A DNA stretch of 37,336 nucleotides from Diphasiastrum complanatum (Eukaryota; Streptophyta; Lycopodiopsida; Lycopodiales; Lycopodiaceae), in the NCBI GenBank assembly GCA_029204225.1, contig MU835669.1:1-37336 (forward strand). Direction: 5' to 3'. The first letter of the stretch is position 1, and the number at the start of each line of letters is the position of its first letter. The notes under the pieces are model-generated. The model ran no database searches, was not told where the DNA came from, and saw only the letters and a program-made list of their open reading frames with translations. Of the stretch, positions 19,800 to 31,125 are shown one piece after another. Position numbers and translations under genes: made by a program.

Positions 19800-21525
19800 C
19801 CCTTGCCCTAAACCCTACACCTTGTACCTTAAACCCAAAATCTTAAGCCCTAAACCCTAGACCCAAATTGTTGCATTTGAAAAATAGTGAGATTTTAGGG
19901 TCCCAAATTTTCGAGGGTTATTTCAAGGTCCCCTTCCCTACATCCCTTAACTCCAAACCCTAGACCCTAGACCCTAGACCCCAAACCCTAAACCCTAAAC
20001 CCTAAACCCTAAACCCTTGAACCTAGACCATGGACCTTGGACCCAAAATCTTAAATCCCAAACCCTTAACCCTAGACCCTAAACCCTAAAGCCTAAAGCC
20101 TAAACTCTAAATCCTAAATTCTAAATCCCAAATCCTAAACTCTAAACCCTAAATCCCAAACTCTAAACCCTAAATCCTAAACCCTAGACCCTAGATCCTA
20201 GACTCTAAACCATAAATCCAAAATCTTAGATTCTAAACCCTAAAACCTAAACCCTACATGCTAGACCCTAAACCCCGAACCCTAAATCCTAAACGCTATA
20301 ACCTTAATCTTAAATCCCAAATCTTAAACCCTAAATCCTAGAATGTTAATCTTAAATCCCAGACCCTAAACTCTACATCCTAAACCCTAGATCCTAAACC
20401 ATAAATTTAACACCCTCAATCCTAGTCCCAAAATCTGAAATCCTAAACTCTAAACCCTAAACCCTAGTCCATAAACCCTAAACTCTTAGTCCTAATCCCT
20501 AAACCCTAGATCCAAATAGTTGTATTTAAAACATAGTGAGATTCTAAGGTCCCAAATTTTCAAGGGTTATTTTGATGTGCCCTTCCCTACATCTCTAACC
20601 CCAAATAGAGACTCTAAACTCTAAATCTTGTATCCTAAGTCCCAAACCCTAAACCCTGGAACCTAGACCTTCTAGACTCTGAGCCATGAACCCATGTTCT
20701 TAGATCCTAAATCTCGAACCCTAAACTCTAAACTCTAAACCATAAATCCCAAACCATAAACCCTAGACCCTAAACCCTAGACTCTGAACCATGAATCTAG
20801 AATCTTAAATCCTAAATCCTAAACTCTAAATCCTAGATCCAAATTGTTGCATTAATTTGTTGAGGATTATTTTGAGGTTCCCTTTCCTAGATCCCTATAT
20901 CCCAAATTCTAGATCCTAAACCCTAGACCCTGAACCCTAAACTCTGAATTCTAGCCCTTGGACCGTAGACCCTAGACCCAAAAATTTCAATCTCAAACTC
21001 TAAACCCTGGACTCTAAATCCTAAATCCTAAACCCTCGACCCTAAATCCTAGATTCTCAACCATGAATCCAAAATCTTAAATCCTAAACCCTAAAAACTT
21101 AACTCTAACTCCTAAACCCTAAATCCCAAACTCTTGACCCTAAACCCTAAACCCTAAACCCTAGAACCTTAATCTTAAATCCCAAACCTTAAACCCTAAA
21201 TCCTAGAATCTTAATCTTAAATCCGAAACCCTAAACTCTACATCTTGGACTCTAAACTCTAAACCCTACACCCTCAATTCTAGCCCCAAAATCTTAAATC
21301 CTAAACTCTAAACTCTAAACCCTAGACCTTAAACCCTAAACTCTTATCCCTAAATATAAACCCTAAATCTTGAACCTTGGACCCTAAACCCTAAATCCTA
21401 AATCCTAACCCTGACTCTAAGCTTTGAGCCCTATAGCCCTATAATCATAAATCAGATTACATATCTCTTACCCTAAATCCTAAACACTAAATCCTAAACC
21501 CTAAGCTCTAAGCTCTAAAATCCAA
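19800..21525. repeat. Degenerate plant telomere-like array, (CCCTAAA)n
   Basis: About 1.7 kb of CCCTAAA units (TTTAGGG on the other strand) with many one-base variants (CCCTAGA, TCCTAAA, CTCTAAA, TCCCAAA). The best-preserved run is near 19975-20015. The C-rich strand is on plus throughout. An approximately 80-bp non-telomeric segment (CAAATTGTTGCATTT ... CCCTTCCCTACATCCC) occurs three times, at about 19863, 20512 and 20839 (the last shortened). A second level of order is a segment of about 0.86 kb present twice (AACCTTAATCTTAAATCCCA at 20300 and again at 21165). Both sides are ordinary DNA, so it is interstitial. Confidence 0.93.
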
Positions 21526-21940
21526 GTCGGTTACTCCGGACCTTTAATTAAATCACTCATCCGAATAAAATTATATTTCTAGGTTATATGGTGTATGTCA
21601 ATGAATAAACCGATAACATAATCTTGGTTTTTGATATGCACGTCAAGCTTAGCAATAGTCTTAATTTTTTATATGTGTATTCAATTTGTTTATCACATGT
21701 TGCTCTCTAATTTTTTTTGTGATCCATTGTTCCTTGACAAGGTGGACTGATGCAAATGGCGAGTTCTCATTCTTCTTCTGAAGAGTGAAACTAGTGATTT
21801 ACTTTGTGAAAATCCATTGATCTCATTATAGATTTGATGTGGAATGGTGTTAGATGTTTGTTAAACCTCCAAATCATTGAGAGTGAGCTTTGAGGCTTAT
21901 GTTTTTAGTTCAAGAGTGAAGCTAAAATCCATCTAAACAC
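21526..21940. other. AT-rich spacer between the array and copia D
   Basis: No gene seen. If the gypsy LTR includes the telomere-like array, its outer end should lie in or just before this stretch. Confidence 0.35.
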
Positions 21941-21946
21941 CATAGT

Positions 21947-22648
21947 GTGCTTGTGGCTGAGGAGAGTAGAATCCTTCATGTCAAGCAAAGGATTGGTTCC
22001 TTGAAGATTCATGATGGAGATGAGAAGGCCAACTTCTCAAGCAAAGGCAAGGCAAAGTCCAAGAAAAAGATCCAACACAAGAAGACCAAGAGTGATGATC
22101 AAGCATCATGCTCTAAAGGTGAAAAGAAGAACAAGGCCAAACTCAAGTGCTTCTTTTGTGGAAAGAAGGGGCACTTTGCATCCGAGTGCTACAAGAAGAA
22201 GAATGCACAAGGAGAGAGCAAGCAAGGAAACCTCACCCTTGAGGAAGATGAGGATGAAGTGGATTCATCCTTGATGGCATCTACATCAACATCCAAGAGC
22301 TACTCCAATGACACATGGTGGATTGATAGTGGGGCTAGCTCCCACATGACATTCCAAAAGGATTTTTTCTCAACTCTTGTACTTTCTAGGTTGTAAAAAT
22401 TCTATTCTAATAGAAGTGATCAAGAATGTAGAATAGATGGAGTGGGAACTATTCTCTTAAATCTTGGATCCTCAAAAAGAGTAGATCTACAAAATGTACT
22501 CTATGTTCCTACACTCACTAAGAATTTGTTAAGTGTAGGACAATTGATGGATGATGGTTTAGATGTCCTTTTTAAGCAAGGTGTTTGCTCCATAATGATG
22601 AATGATACTTGCATTGTTAAAGGATTCAAGGAAGGCTTTTCAAGCTAG
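21947..22648 (+). pseudogene. Copia D gag zinc knuckle and protease
   Basis: The plus-strand frame contains a Lys-rich region, CFFCGKKGHFASEC (complete C-x2-C-x4-H-x4-C knuckle), an acidic linker and the protease site WWIDSGASSHMTFQKDFF with D-S-G intact. A stop at 22394-22396 breaks it; the rest follows in another frame (NVLYVPTLTKNLLSVGQL, to 22648). The N-terminal two-thirds of gag are missing. The layout and wording match copia A, so A and D are related lineages. Confidence 0.88.
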
Positions 22649-22671
22649 ATGCTAATGTTTTTCTTGGAAGT

Positions 22672-23544
22672 GTGAACATGGTGAAGGAGGAGCTCAATCA
22701 AGTGGAGCTTTGGAATAAGAGGTTGGGCCATCCCAACTTCAAATCAATGGAAATGCTATGCACCAAGGATCTCGCTCTCGGCCTTCCAAAGACATTCTCA
22801 AAGTGTGGAAAAAGTTGTGAAGCTTGTAGCCTTTCAAAGGCACACAAGCTACCTTTTGTTAACTCTTCCACTAGCTCTACTAAAGCATTAGAGTCTCATT
22901 CATAGTGATGTGCACTCTTTTTCTCAAGAATCTAATGGAGGTGCATTAATGTATGTATCTTTTATTGATGATTACTCTAGATACACTTGGATTGAACTTT
23001 TGGATTCCAAGAGTAAAGTGTTTGAGTCTTTGTAAAATTCAAAACTCTAGTTGAGAATCAACTTGATGCTAAAGTAAAAGTATTGAGGAGTGATAATGGT
23101 GGAGAGTATATCTCCACTAGGATAATAGAGTTTTGTAAATACAATGGTATTAAAAGAGATCTTACATGTACTTATAGTCCTCAACAAAATGGTATAGCTG
23201 AGAGAATGAATAGAACTCTATGTGAGTGTGCAAAGGCTTTAATGCTAGATTCATCTCTACCGAAGTCTTTTTGGGGAGAGGCTATTATTTGTGCAACTTA
23301 TTTATGTAATAGATTGCCATGTAAGCCCATTGGAGGCATAACACCTTATGAGGTTCTATTTGGTAAGAAGCCAAATCTCAAAGCTCTTAGAATATTTGGA
23401 TCTACTTGCTATGTTTTTCAAGCATTAGATACAAGAAAGAAGGATGATCCTACATCCATAAAAGGAATTTTTGTTGGTTATGCTGAAAATAGCAAAGGAT
23501 ATAGAGTCTATAATCCTATCACTAAAAAAGATTTTAGTGAGTAG
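22672..23544 (+). pseudogene. Copia D integrase
   Basis: The pre-integrase zinc motif is LWNKRLGHPNFKSMEML ... CEACSLSKAHK. The core shows IHSDVHSF (first Asp kept, after a frameshift near 22895), SFIDDYSRYTW, LRSDNGGEYIST (second Asp kept) and QQNGIAERMNRTLCECA (Glu kept), so all three catalytic residues remain. It continues with FWGEAIICATYLCNRLP and LRIFGSTCYVF and ends near KGIFVGYAENSKGYRVYN. Frameshifts near 22895 and 23035 disable it. It is the least damaged integrase in the window. Confidence 0.9.
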
Positions 23545-24224
23545 AGATGTTACATTTGATGAAGGTAACTACTACAAGTTGAATGAGAGTGCTTCTAATC
23601 CATCTTATGTCAAGGATCTTGCAAGATTTGAGGATGAGCCTACATGTGATCAAGATCTTGAGGATCCACCTCAAGACCCGAGAACTCCAAGAAGGTCTAC
23701 AAGAAGGAAGGCCGAGCCATCAAGGCTCACCTATGTTGACAAAGGTGAACAAATGGGAAGATCTTCATTCACTTACCTCTTACACTTTTCTAACATCTAT
23801 GTTTGATGAGCCGAGTTGCTTTGAAGAGGCTATGGAGTCACAAGAATGGAGGGATGCCATGCAAAAGGAGTATGATGCTCTTATGGAGAATCATACATGA
23901 AAGCTTGTGGATCTTCCTCATTGAAGAAAACCACTTGAGTGCAAATGGATCTATAGATTGAAGTACAACCAAGATGGGAGCATCAACATATACAAGGCAA
24001 GGCTAGTGGCAAAGGGGTTCTTGCAAACCAAGGGAATAGACTTTGATGAAACTTTTTCTCCTATTGCTAAACTAGTTTCCATAAGGTTGATCATTTATCT
24101 TGCAACTACTTTCAATTGGCCTCTATTTCAACTTGATGTGACTAATGCATTTCTTAATGGCTATTTGGAAGAGGAGATCTTCATGAGGCAACCCGAGGGC
24201 TTCATCAAAGAAGATCAACTCTGA
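23545..24224 (+). pseudogene. Copia D linker and N-terminal reverse transcriptase
   Basis: The linker (PRTPRRSTRRKAEPSRLTYV) leads to EPSCFEEAMESQEWRDAM. After a stop (23898) comes RT: KYNQDGSINIYKARLVAKGF, FNWPLFQLDVTNAFLNGYLE and IFMRQPEGFIKEDQL, ending at TGA 24222-24224. The rest of the RT is gone; sequence from about 24225 belongs to a different copia element. Confidence 0.88.
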
Positions 24225-24239
24225 GTACCTGCACTAGAG

Positions 24240-24570
24240 TCGAAAATTTATATGTATTGTCCGACTCAGTTGCATTAGCTAGTGCTTCAAATGATGATGT
24301 AAACGATCATGCTATTTTGTGGCATATTCAATTTGGACACGTGAATGCAAGATCACTTTCTTACATGCATTGTAATAATTTAGTTGATGTATTTCCCTCA
24401 ATCATTAAATAGAAAATTGTTTTTCTGTGAATGCTGCATCTATGGCAAACACTCTAGAAGTAGATTTTCTAAATCACATTCCATCAAAACAAAACATGTA
24501 TTAGATCTTGTACATAGCTTATCTCAATGCTTATCTCATTCAATTAGGTTTTGCGAACAATTCCATTGAC
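24240..24570 (+). pseudogene. Copia E pre-integrase fragment
   Basis: Readings in two plus-strand frames give ENLYVLSDSVALASAS, ILWHIQFGHVNARSLSYM and, frameshifted, CECCIYGKHSRSRF. This is the H-x3-H-C-x2-C zinc motif ahead of copia integrase. It begins directly where copia D stops. The integrase core and most of the RT are deleted between here and 24650. Confidence 0.75.
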
Positions 24571-24639
24571 TATAATATCTATTCCAAATACATAGGTGTC
24601 AATTCAGTTCATTTAGCTCTATATTCATTCTAGCTAATG

Positions 24640-25535
24640 ACACTTCCTTAATGCACACTACTAAGAGTGATCTGTCAAAAGAATTTGACATGACTGATCT
24701 AGGCGCTGTTCATTCGTTATTAGGAATACACATCACTAGAGATAAATTGCATAAGAAAATTTATCTCAGTCAGTAGAAATATCTAGAGAACATTCTAGAA
24801 AAAAGTTATTACCGTCTGATTGCAAACCGATTGATACACCAATGGATCCATCTAATTGCCTGACTAAACCTTCTAGTGTTGATTCTGAAGTTAAGTACTC
24901 AACTTAGCGAGGTATCCTTGTCATTCACTCATAGGATCATTAATGTATGCCATGCTCTGTACGAGACCTGATTTAGCATACACAATTAGTACGTTAAGTC
25001 AATACATGTCTAATCCTAGGATCTCCCATCGGAAAGCATCAAAGAGAGTGATGAAATACATTCAGGGAAGTTTAGATCAGGTTTTATGCTACGATGGAAA
25101 CGCTATCAATCCAATCATCCTTCAAGGCTACTCCGATTCAGACTGGGGAGGAAATGCCTCAACCAAAAAATCCACTTATGGTATTGTTTCTTTCTAGCAT
25201 GGGAACCTATCTCGTGGAACTCAAGAAAGCAAAAACCAGTTGCGCTTTAGTACATTGCAGCATGTCAAGCTTCAAAAGAAGCCATATGAATCATACTGTT
25301 ACTTCATGATTCACATCACACTCAGTTCAATGCTACCACCATTTGGTGTGACAATTTGAGCTGTATTTCACTGTCTCTGAATCCTAGATTTCATGGCAAG
25401 TTTATGCACATAGAAGTCCAATATCATTTTATAAGGGAAAAAGTTTTTCAGGACAAGTGATTTTTCAATACTGCTCCACAATAGAAATGGTTGCAGAATC
25501 TTCACCAAAGCTCTTCTTAGGATCAAGCATCATAA
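24640..25535 (+). pseudogene. Copia E RT C-terminus and RNase H
   Basis: RT end: KSDLSKEFDMTDLGAVHSLL and KIYLSQ, followed by a TAG. RNase H: MYAMLCTRPDLAYTISTLSQ, YSDSDWGGNASTKKSTYG, then in other frames ISWNSRKQKPVAL, CQASKEAI and MHIEVQYHFIREKVF. Several stops. It lies directly upstream of a polypurine tract and LTR. Confidence 0.85.
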
Positions 25536-25587
25536 ATTCTTTAACCTGCTAAATCTGACGAAACCACCAAGGCACCAACCGTGACCT

Positions 25588-25597
25588 TAAGGGGGAC
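25588..25597 (+). promoter_or_regulatory. Copia E polypurine tract
   Basis: AAGGGGGAC immediately precedes the TGTTGG start of the LTR. It is the plus-strand DNA synthesis primer of the element. Confidence 0.7.
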
Positions 25598-26646
25598 TGT
25601 TGGAAATTAAAGCTCCTAGTTTTCTCCTTGGTGAAACAATCTATTCAAGACTCTTCCTACATATTTTTTTATCATTGATCTAGGATCAGATGCAACCTAT
25701 CTTATTTTATTGTCTATTCATCTGATACCTGCAGGAATTATGAATCTCTATTTTGCTACCTACAATTTTATCATGTTTTTTGAACACAGATGCAAACTTG
25801 CAAAACCACTCTATTTCTGGGTGCAGACTTTCACCTGGTAAAATACATGGGATTCTGCACACAGTCCATAATCCGGATCAAAAGGTAACCAATCCTGATT
25901 TATTTCAACATTCGAATGCCAAGAATATGAAGTACATTGAAGGCCTAGCCACCTTTAATCTCTTCAACATCATTTGAACCAAAGACAACAGCTACGATTT
26001 TCTACGTGCTAAGACAACAAGCCGTTAAGCGTTGCAAAGTCAAAACTACGAAGACCAAGGGAAACCGCAACGCTACAGTTTTCTACGTGCTAAGGCAAAC
26101 CACCAAGCACCTCCCAAGAGAAACCACAAGGAGCCACCTTAGGGTCCGATAGGAACCGCCAAGGCAGCACTGAGTCAACCTTACGAAGACCAAGGGAGGA
26201 CAACGAAACTACAATTTGTCGAGCAATGGCTACGGTTTCAACATAGGCAAATGACACTGAACCCCAAAGTCAACCTTACGTTTTAAGTGAAGACCAAAAC
26301 CGCAAGCAACCACAAGCTACGTCTTACGACATACATTGTGACCATTACGAACCACTTCAGTTCACTACGACTTCTACGACGGTGCAACTTCACGCTCCTG
26401 AAGCAGAGTTCAAATCCAAATCATGTACAAATGTCGTTATACACTACTTCATGACCAAGTACACACTTAGAACTTAACTAATCTTGTGAATATGGATTAG
26501 TTATAAGAAAATCTTGTAAACAAATGAGATCGTCATGTATAAATACATCTCCAGCTCTCATCAGCCTATGTGCATTAAAGTGGAAAATCTGTAACATACG
26601 AATGTTGCTCTTGCTCAATTTCAAGTAGTTAATGTAATATCCAACA
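25598..26646 (+). mobile_element. Copia E 3' LTR
   Basis: Starts TGTTGGAAATTAAAG after the polypurine tract and probably ends CCAACA at 26641-26646, giving TGTTGG/CCAACA terminal inverted repeats and a length of about 1.05 kb. It contains a TATA box (TATAAATA, 26538-26545) about 100 bp before the proposed end, leaving a short R-U5. The end is uncertain because there is no second LTR to compare. Confidence 0.6.
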
Positions 26647-27083
26647 ACCTTTCTTCATATGTGTCTTACGTAGATGTTTGTATGTTGTGATCTAATTCCA
26701 TTACTCTATCTTACTTGATGCACTCGTTCACTCACTCTGACAGATCGCGGACGTCCCTGACTCCTCTGCATCTGATCAGACTACGGTCATCTCTAACGCA
26801 TGAGGATCAAGCACAAAATCTCTGCATCATAGTTCTTCATTCCGTAATTGAACACTCCAACTCTAATCATTGCTAGTAACTTCTACACTCTTCGGTGGAT
26901 GCGATCATCTTGATACCTGATCGTGCATTAGTTTTTAAAACTGGTCCTACATCGAGGCGGGAGCTGTTCTGCACTATTTTCTTTCCTCCCGTCAAATTGA
27001 TCAAATTGGTCAAAGAGCCTCTCGGCTTACTAGTTCCGTCTCCTTCGTTCGTTCCATTCATCCAACCAGTTTGACCAAGAACA
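26647..27083. other. Spacer between two copia LTRs
   Basis: No protein or repeat recognised. A 62-codon minus-strand open stretch (26873-27061) lacks motifs. It may be a remnant of the target DNA or the outer part of one of the neighbouring LTRs. Confidence 0.3.
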
Positions 27084-27763
27084 ATGTGTTAAAAAACACA
27101 GGTAGAAGGAGGCTACAGATGAGAAGGAGAAGATGAAAGGACTTAAACAACTAATCGACATTTCAATCTTCATCCAACTTTTATCCAGACCTGTAGATTT
27201 CTTCGTGTTTTTACACAGTCTGCATAACTACTAATTGCTTAGTATAAATAGTTGTTCATAATCCTACATCTTAAGCAAACATTGAAGCATGAAGATCAAT
27301 CATCAAGTATTGAATAGTTAGCGTTCTCTCTCAAGCCTGCGAGCTTGGACACTCCTGAGCATTCTAGCTCACTTCTTTAGAGTAGCGGCTTTCATCTGCA
27401 ACTTGTTGTACTCAATTACATCTATTTCATTTTCATACTGAATATTATCTTCTTATTGCGTCCAGGTTTGTCTCAGGATGTATGCATTTTTGTAGTCTTC
27501 GCAACTGATTATTTGTTTGATAATTCAATGCTTAATGTTTGGCTATGTAATCACTGTAATACTAATGATTTCAAAGTTAGTTACTATAAGTTCGAACGTG
27601 ATTTCTATCATTATTGTTTTGTCTGAAATTGATAGGCGTAGTCATGCATAGAGAAAGAAGAAGATAGTTTATTCCGCTGCACACGATAAGTTTTCTTTCT
27701 GTCGTTCGAATCTTTTGTATTCGAATCTTATTCGACCTATCTTTCACACACCTCTTTCCAACA
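27084..27763 (+). mobile_element. Copia F 5' LTR
   Basis: Ends in CCAACA directly before a primer-binding site. TATA box TATAAATA at about 27243-27250. The start is placed at TGTGTTAAAA near 27084 but could differ by tens of bases. The R-U5 portion (27235-27763) is clearly similar to the reverse complement of 36172-36780. Shared stretches include GTTTGGCTA(T/C)GTAATCACT and ATAGGCGTAGTCATGCA. Confidence 0.7.
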
Positions 27764-27776
27764 TGGTATCAGAGCC
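27764..27776 (+). promoter_or_regulatory. Copia F primer-binding site
   Basis: TGGTATCAGAGCC, a perfect match to the usual copia site complementary to initiator tRNA-Met, directly after the LTR end. Confidence 0.9.
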
Positions 27777-27949
27777 TTCGTTCTTCAAGGCCTAATACTA
27801 TATCAGAGTGCAACCTCTTATACTTGATATCTTTCGCAATATCAAATTATTCTTCAGTTCAAATCAATTTGTTTCGGTATCAGAGAATTGATTTCCAATT
27901 GTAGCGCAACATGGTATCTCTCTTAACGTCCGACAAACTAAAGTTCTAG

Positions 27950-28740
27950 ATGGATTCTCAAAGTAATTATAAAGTCGGTCTTATCGCAGACAAGCTGAAT
28001 GAATCCAATTATCATTTATGGAAATTTAAGATGAAGACCTTGCTAATTGCCAACGAGTTGTGGGATGTTGTTACAGGTAACGAAGTAAAGCCTGAAGACG
28101 ACACAAAAGACTCAAAATGGAAATCCAAGGATGGTAAAGCTTTCGCGCTTATTATCCTCAATATATCAAATACTCAGATTGGCCACATAGTTGAAGCCAA
28201 AACTTTGAAAGAAGTCTGGGACATCTTGAGCTCACTATATGATGTGAGAGAGGTAACTACCAAGTTGCATCTTTGAAGGAGATTCATGACACTCAAGATG
28301 TCGAAGAAGGATTCTCTTCAAAATCATATTAACTAGTTTAAGAATCTCTTGCAAGAGATGGCCACTGTCAGATCAGTCATAGAAGATCAAGACACAATTA
28401 TGACATTGCTTTCAAGCCTGCCCTCTACATATGAAAACTGGGTGATGATCATCACGACACACTCAGATTTAACTCTTGCCAGAGTTATCACTATGTTGCT
28501 GCAAGAAGATAATCGAAGAAGTCAAGACACTTCGTCTACCTCTTCATCTCATGCTCTATATGTCAACAAGGGCTCGAAACGACAGAAGCAGTAAAGCTCC
28601 AAGCAGTCTACATCAAATCAGAAATAGACTCAAAGTCAAGAACAATCATCGAATCCACATTCGTCGAAGAAGATGTTTTGTAGGCCCTTGCAAGCACAAC
28701 AACCATGAGACCTAGGATTGCCGAATTCTCAAAGTGAAGA
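27950..28740 (+). pseudogene. Copia F gag with degraded zinc knuckle
   Basis: ATG at 27950. The frame begins MDSQSNYKVGLIADKLNESN and YHLWKFKMKTLLIANELWDV, typical of copia gag, and runs to a stop at 28274. It continues in other frames (FKNLLQEMATVRSVIEDQDT, LLSSLPSTYENWV, ARVITMLLQEDNRR). The knuckle reads CFVGPCKHNNHET, stop, DCRIL: the spacing of the first cysteine pair is enlarged and a TAG precedes the last Cys. Confidence 0.87.
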
Positions 28741-28788
28741 ATGCAGCCAAGCAACCTGATCAACAAACAGATATAGTTACTACATCTC

Positions 28789-29250
28789 TTGAAGTCGAAA
28801 TGGACGAAGGCGATGGTCAAAGACAAAAACACGAATTCAGATGATTTGAGGTTTCTAAATTCCGGAGCTACTCAACATACGACCAATCATTGTGAGATTT
28901 TCCATTCATATACGCCTTACAACACGAAGAAGTATGTTCAAGCACTGACACTATCGAAGATGAAGGTACTGTAAGATTAAGATTCTAGCATGATCAATTC
29001 AAACTACTATCAAAAGTCTTGTATGTTCCTAAATTCTCTACAAATCTGTTATCAGTAAGTAGAATTATAGATTTAGGTCTTAAGTTGGGGTTTGAGTCTG
29101 ATCAATGCAGAATTATCGATAGGAGTAATAAGATCCTTACACTCAGCAAGAGCCATGAATACTTATATAGATTGGCACATTGTTATTTTGATTCTAGTCA
29201 AGCCTTGAAAACCTCTGTTAAAACATACTATGGCATCATCACTTAGGACA
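28789..29250 (+). pseudogene. Copia F aspartic protease
   Basis: The site reads FLNSGATQHTT (about 28852-28884), where the family has L-D-S-G-A-T/S-x-H-M. The catalytic Asp is therefore Asn, one G-to-A step. After frameshifts the reading continues YVPKFSTNLLSVSRIIDLGL and stops at 29244-29246. Confidence 0.8.
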
Positions 29251-29251
29251 C

Positions 29252-29829
29252 TTGAATTATACATATGTTTCGAACATGTCCAGACAATCCCTAGCACTTG
29301 ATCTCGACTATCCTTCTGGCAAAGTTGATCTCCCTGTTTGCCATAGCTGCATTCTTGGAAAGCATACTAGGATTCCTTTTAAGTCGAGTCATAGGCATGC
29401 AACAAAAGGTCTATTAGATGTTCTTCATTCAAATATATGTGGACCTATGCAAGCTCCATCATTGCTAGATGGAAAGTATTTCATTACCTTTATTGACGAA
29501 TTCTCTCAAAGAACAGCTGTTTACTTCATTAAGCAGAAATCAGAAGCTTTCATCAAGTTCAGACAATTAAAATCAAACTGGTAACCCAATCAAATCACTG
29601 AGGTTCGACAACGGGGGAGATTACATCTCCACCGAATTCAAGGAGTACTGTCTTAACAATGGCATTGAGCAACAATACATTACCTCCTATTCGCCTCAGT
29701 CAAACGGTCTTGCTAAGAGAAAGAATAGAACCTTAGTCGAATCGACAAAGTGCATGTTATTACATGCGACACTTCCGAAGTCCTTTTGGGCTGAAGCTAA
29801 TTCAACAGCAACCTATCTTCAGAACAGTT
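29252..29829 (+). pseudogene. Copia F integrase, truncated
   Basis: Zinc motif end CHSCILGKHTRIPF; core begins LHSNICGPM, with the first catalytic Asp as Asn (29424-29450). Then TFIDEFSQRTAVYF and a stop at 29582. In another frame come LRFDNGGDYISTEF (second Asp kept) and SYSPQSNGLAKRKNRTL, where the catalytic Glu is Lys. It ends in FWAEANSTATYLQN at 29829, at a CT-rich low-complexity stretch that marks the break. Confidence 0.87.
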
Positions 29830-30582
29830 ACTCTCTCTCTAAAACTCGGTTCCCCTCTCTCTCCCTCTTCCCTGCCTGTGCACCCCCCTCTCTCTACCAA
29901 ACTCCTCTACCCCCTGTGCCCGAAAAAAAATTATATATGCTGGCATTTTAAAATTTTTTTACCGTTATCACAATTTTAACGAGCACCCAAATGCACCACA
30001 AGAGCAGCCGCTGAAAAAAAAATTGTCGTACATTTTAAATTTTTACGGTTAGATGTATTCTTTTGTGATCACTCGAATGTATCATGGATTTAAAAAATTT
30101 ATAGATTTCAATTTGTAAAATTTCTTTAACCTCTTTTCTTCTAAGTTGTTTATTTCAATTTACTTTAATTCCTTTGAACTCCCATAACTTTCTTGTTAGA
30201 GCTCGAATTCCAGTGCTATAGAATCAAAAAGTGATCAGAACGATGAGCCTGACACTGCTAAGTTATTGAAATTTTGTAATTATTATTTTCCATTTATATT
30301 TTCTCTAAGACCCCTTCTTTCTCCCTGAGTCAAATTTCCATGTATATTATTTGTTTATTTTCAAATCCTCATATCATCTCCGTCTGAGCTCGGAATTGAA
30401 TACTGTAAAAAGCAAAAGTGCTCATTTTTATATGACCAAGTTTTCCCTTTTCAATTTCACTCATCGTAGGACTCTGAGTTTTAAGTGGGTGGAGAAAAGA
30501 GCATTTTAGCTATATATCAGAGTCCATTGCACATAAACTTCAGCTTAGTATACTGTAACTTACAAGTCCTTCAATTCTCAAT
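29830..30582. other. CT-rich then AT-rich spacer
   Basis: 29830-29920 is a degenerate CT-rich microsatellite. The rest is AT-rich and may be the 5' leader of the gypsy gag that starts at 30583. No primer site recognised. Confidence 0.4.
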
Positions 30583-31125
30583 ATGGATACTGATTCCAAT
30601 TTTGAGTACATAGATGACGGTGACTTTGAATACAAAGATCAATCTATGTATGATTTTGAGGATCAGTATTATGAGCACAGCGATGGCGAATCCAATCAGT
30701 GCAATGAATCCAATCAGTGCGAACATGTGTCATATGGAGACTATCTAGAACATAATGAAAAACATTTCGATGCTTTTGATGATCAACAAGTTCCCAGATC
30801 AATCAACATAACCCAAGTGGTGGTGTTTATAGCAGTGACAGTGACAATGAGCAGTTGATGTCAATCAGAACGTCATCGTTACCAATATCCTCATATGGAT
30901 CAATCTTCCCAGCCTATGGTTGAAATAGTCTTTCACAAGTTTGATGGTAGAAATACTCATATGGATGTCAGAGTATGGTTGGACAACTTTCACAGGTATT
31001 TTCAATCACATCCAAGTAGTGACCATGACAAGATTCAATTTGTAGGGACATACCTTGATGGATTTGCAAAAATTTGGTGGCGATATTGGATGCAGTGTGA
31101 AGAACCTCATGTAGCCACTGGTAAA
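30583..31125 (+). pseudogene. Second type of gypsy gag, truncated
   Basis: ATG at 30583 opens an acidic, Asp/Tyr-rich N-terminus (MDTDSNFEYIDDGDFEYKDQ). After a frameshift near 30805 this continues SGGVYSSDSDNEQLMSIRTS. Then, in the 30895 frame, comes the gag core: KFDGRNTHMDVRVWLDNFHR, YLDGFAKIWWRYW. The F-D-G, W-L-x-x-x-x-x-Y-F and L-x-G-x-A-x-x-W-W pattern is Retrotrans_gag. The family differs from the gag at 7994 and 18450. It is cut at about 31120, where copia RT begins. Confidence 0.78.

Noticed and set aside
19800-21525. True chromosome end
   Set aside because: The units are strongly diverged and both sides continue into ordinary transposon-rich DNA.
29821-29979. Continuation of copia F open frames past 29829
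   Set aside because: The translation turns into Ser/Pro/Leu repeats dictated by a CT-rich microsatellite, so the integrase ends at the break.
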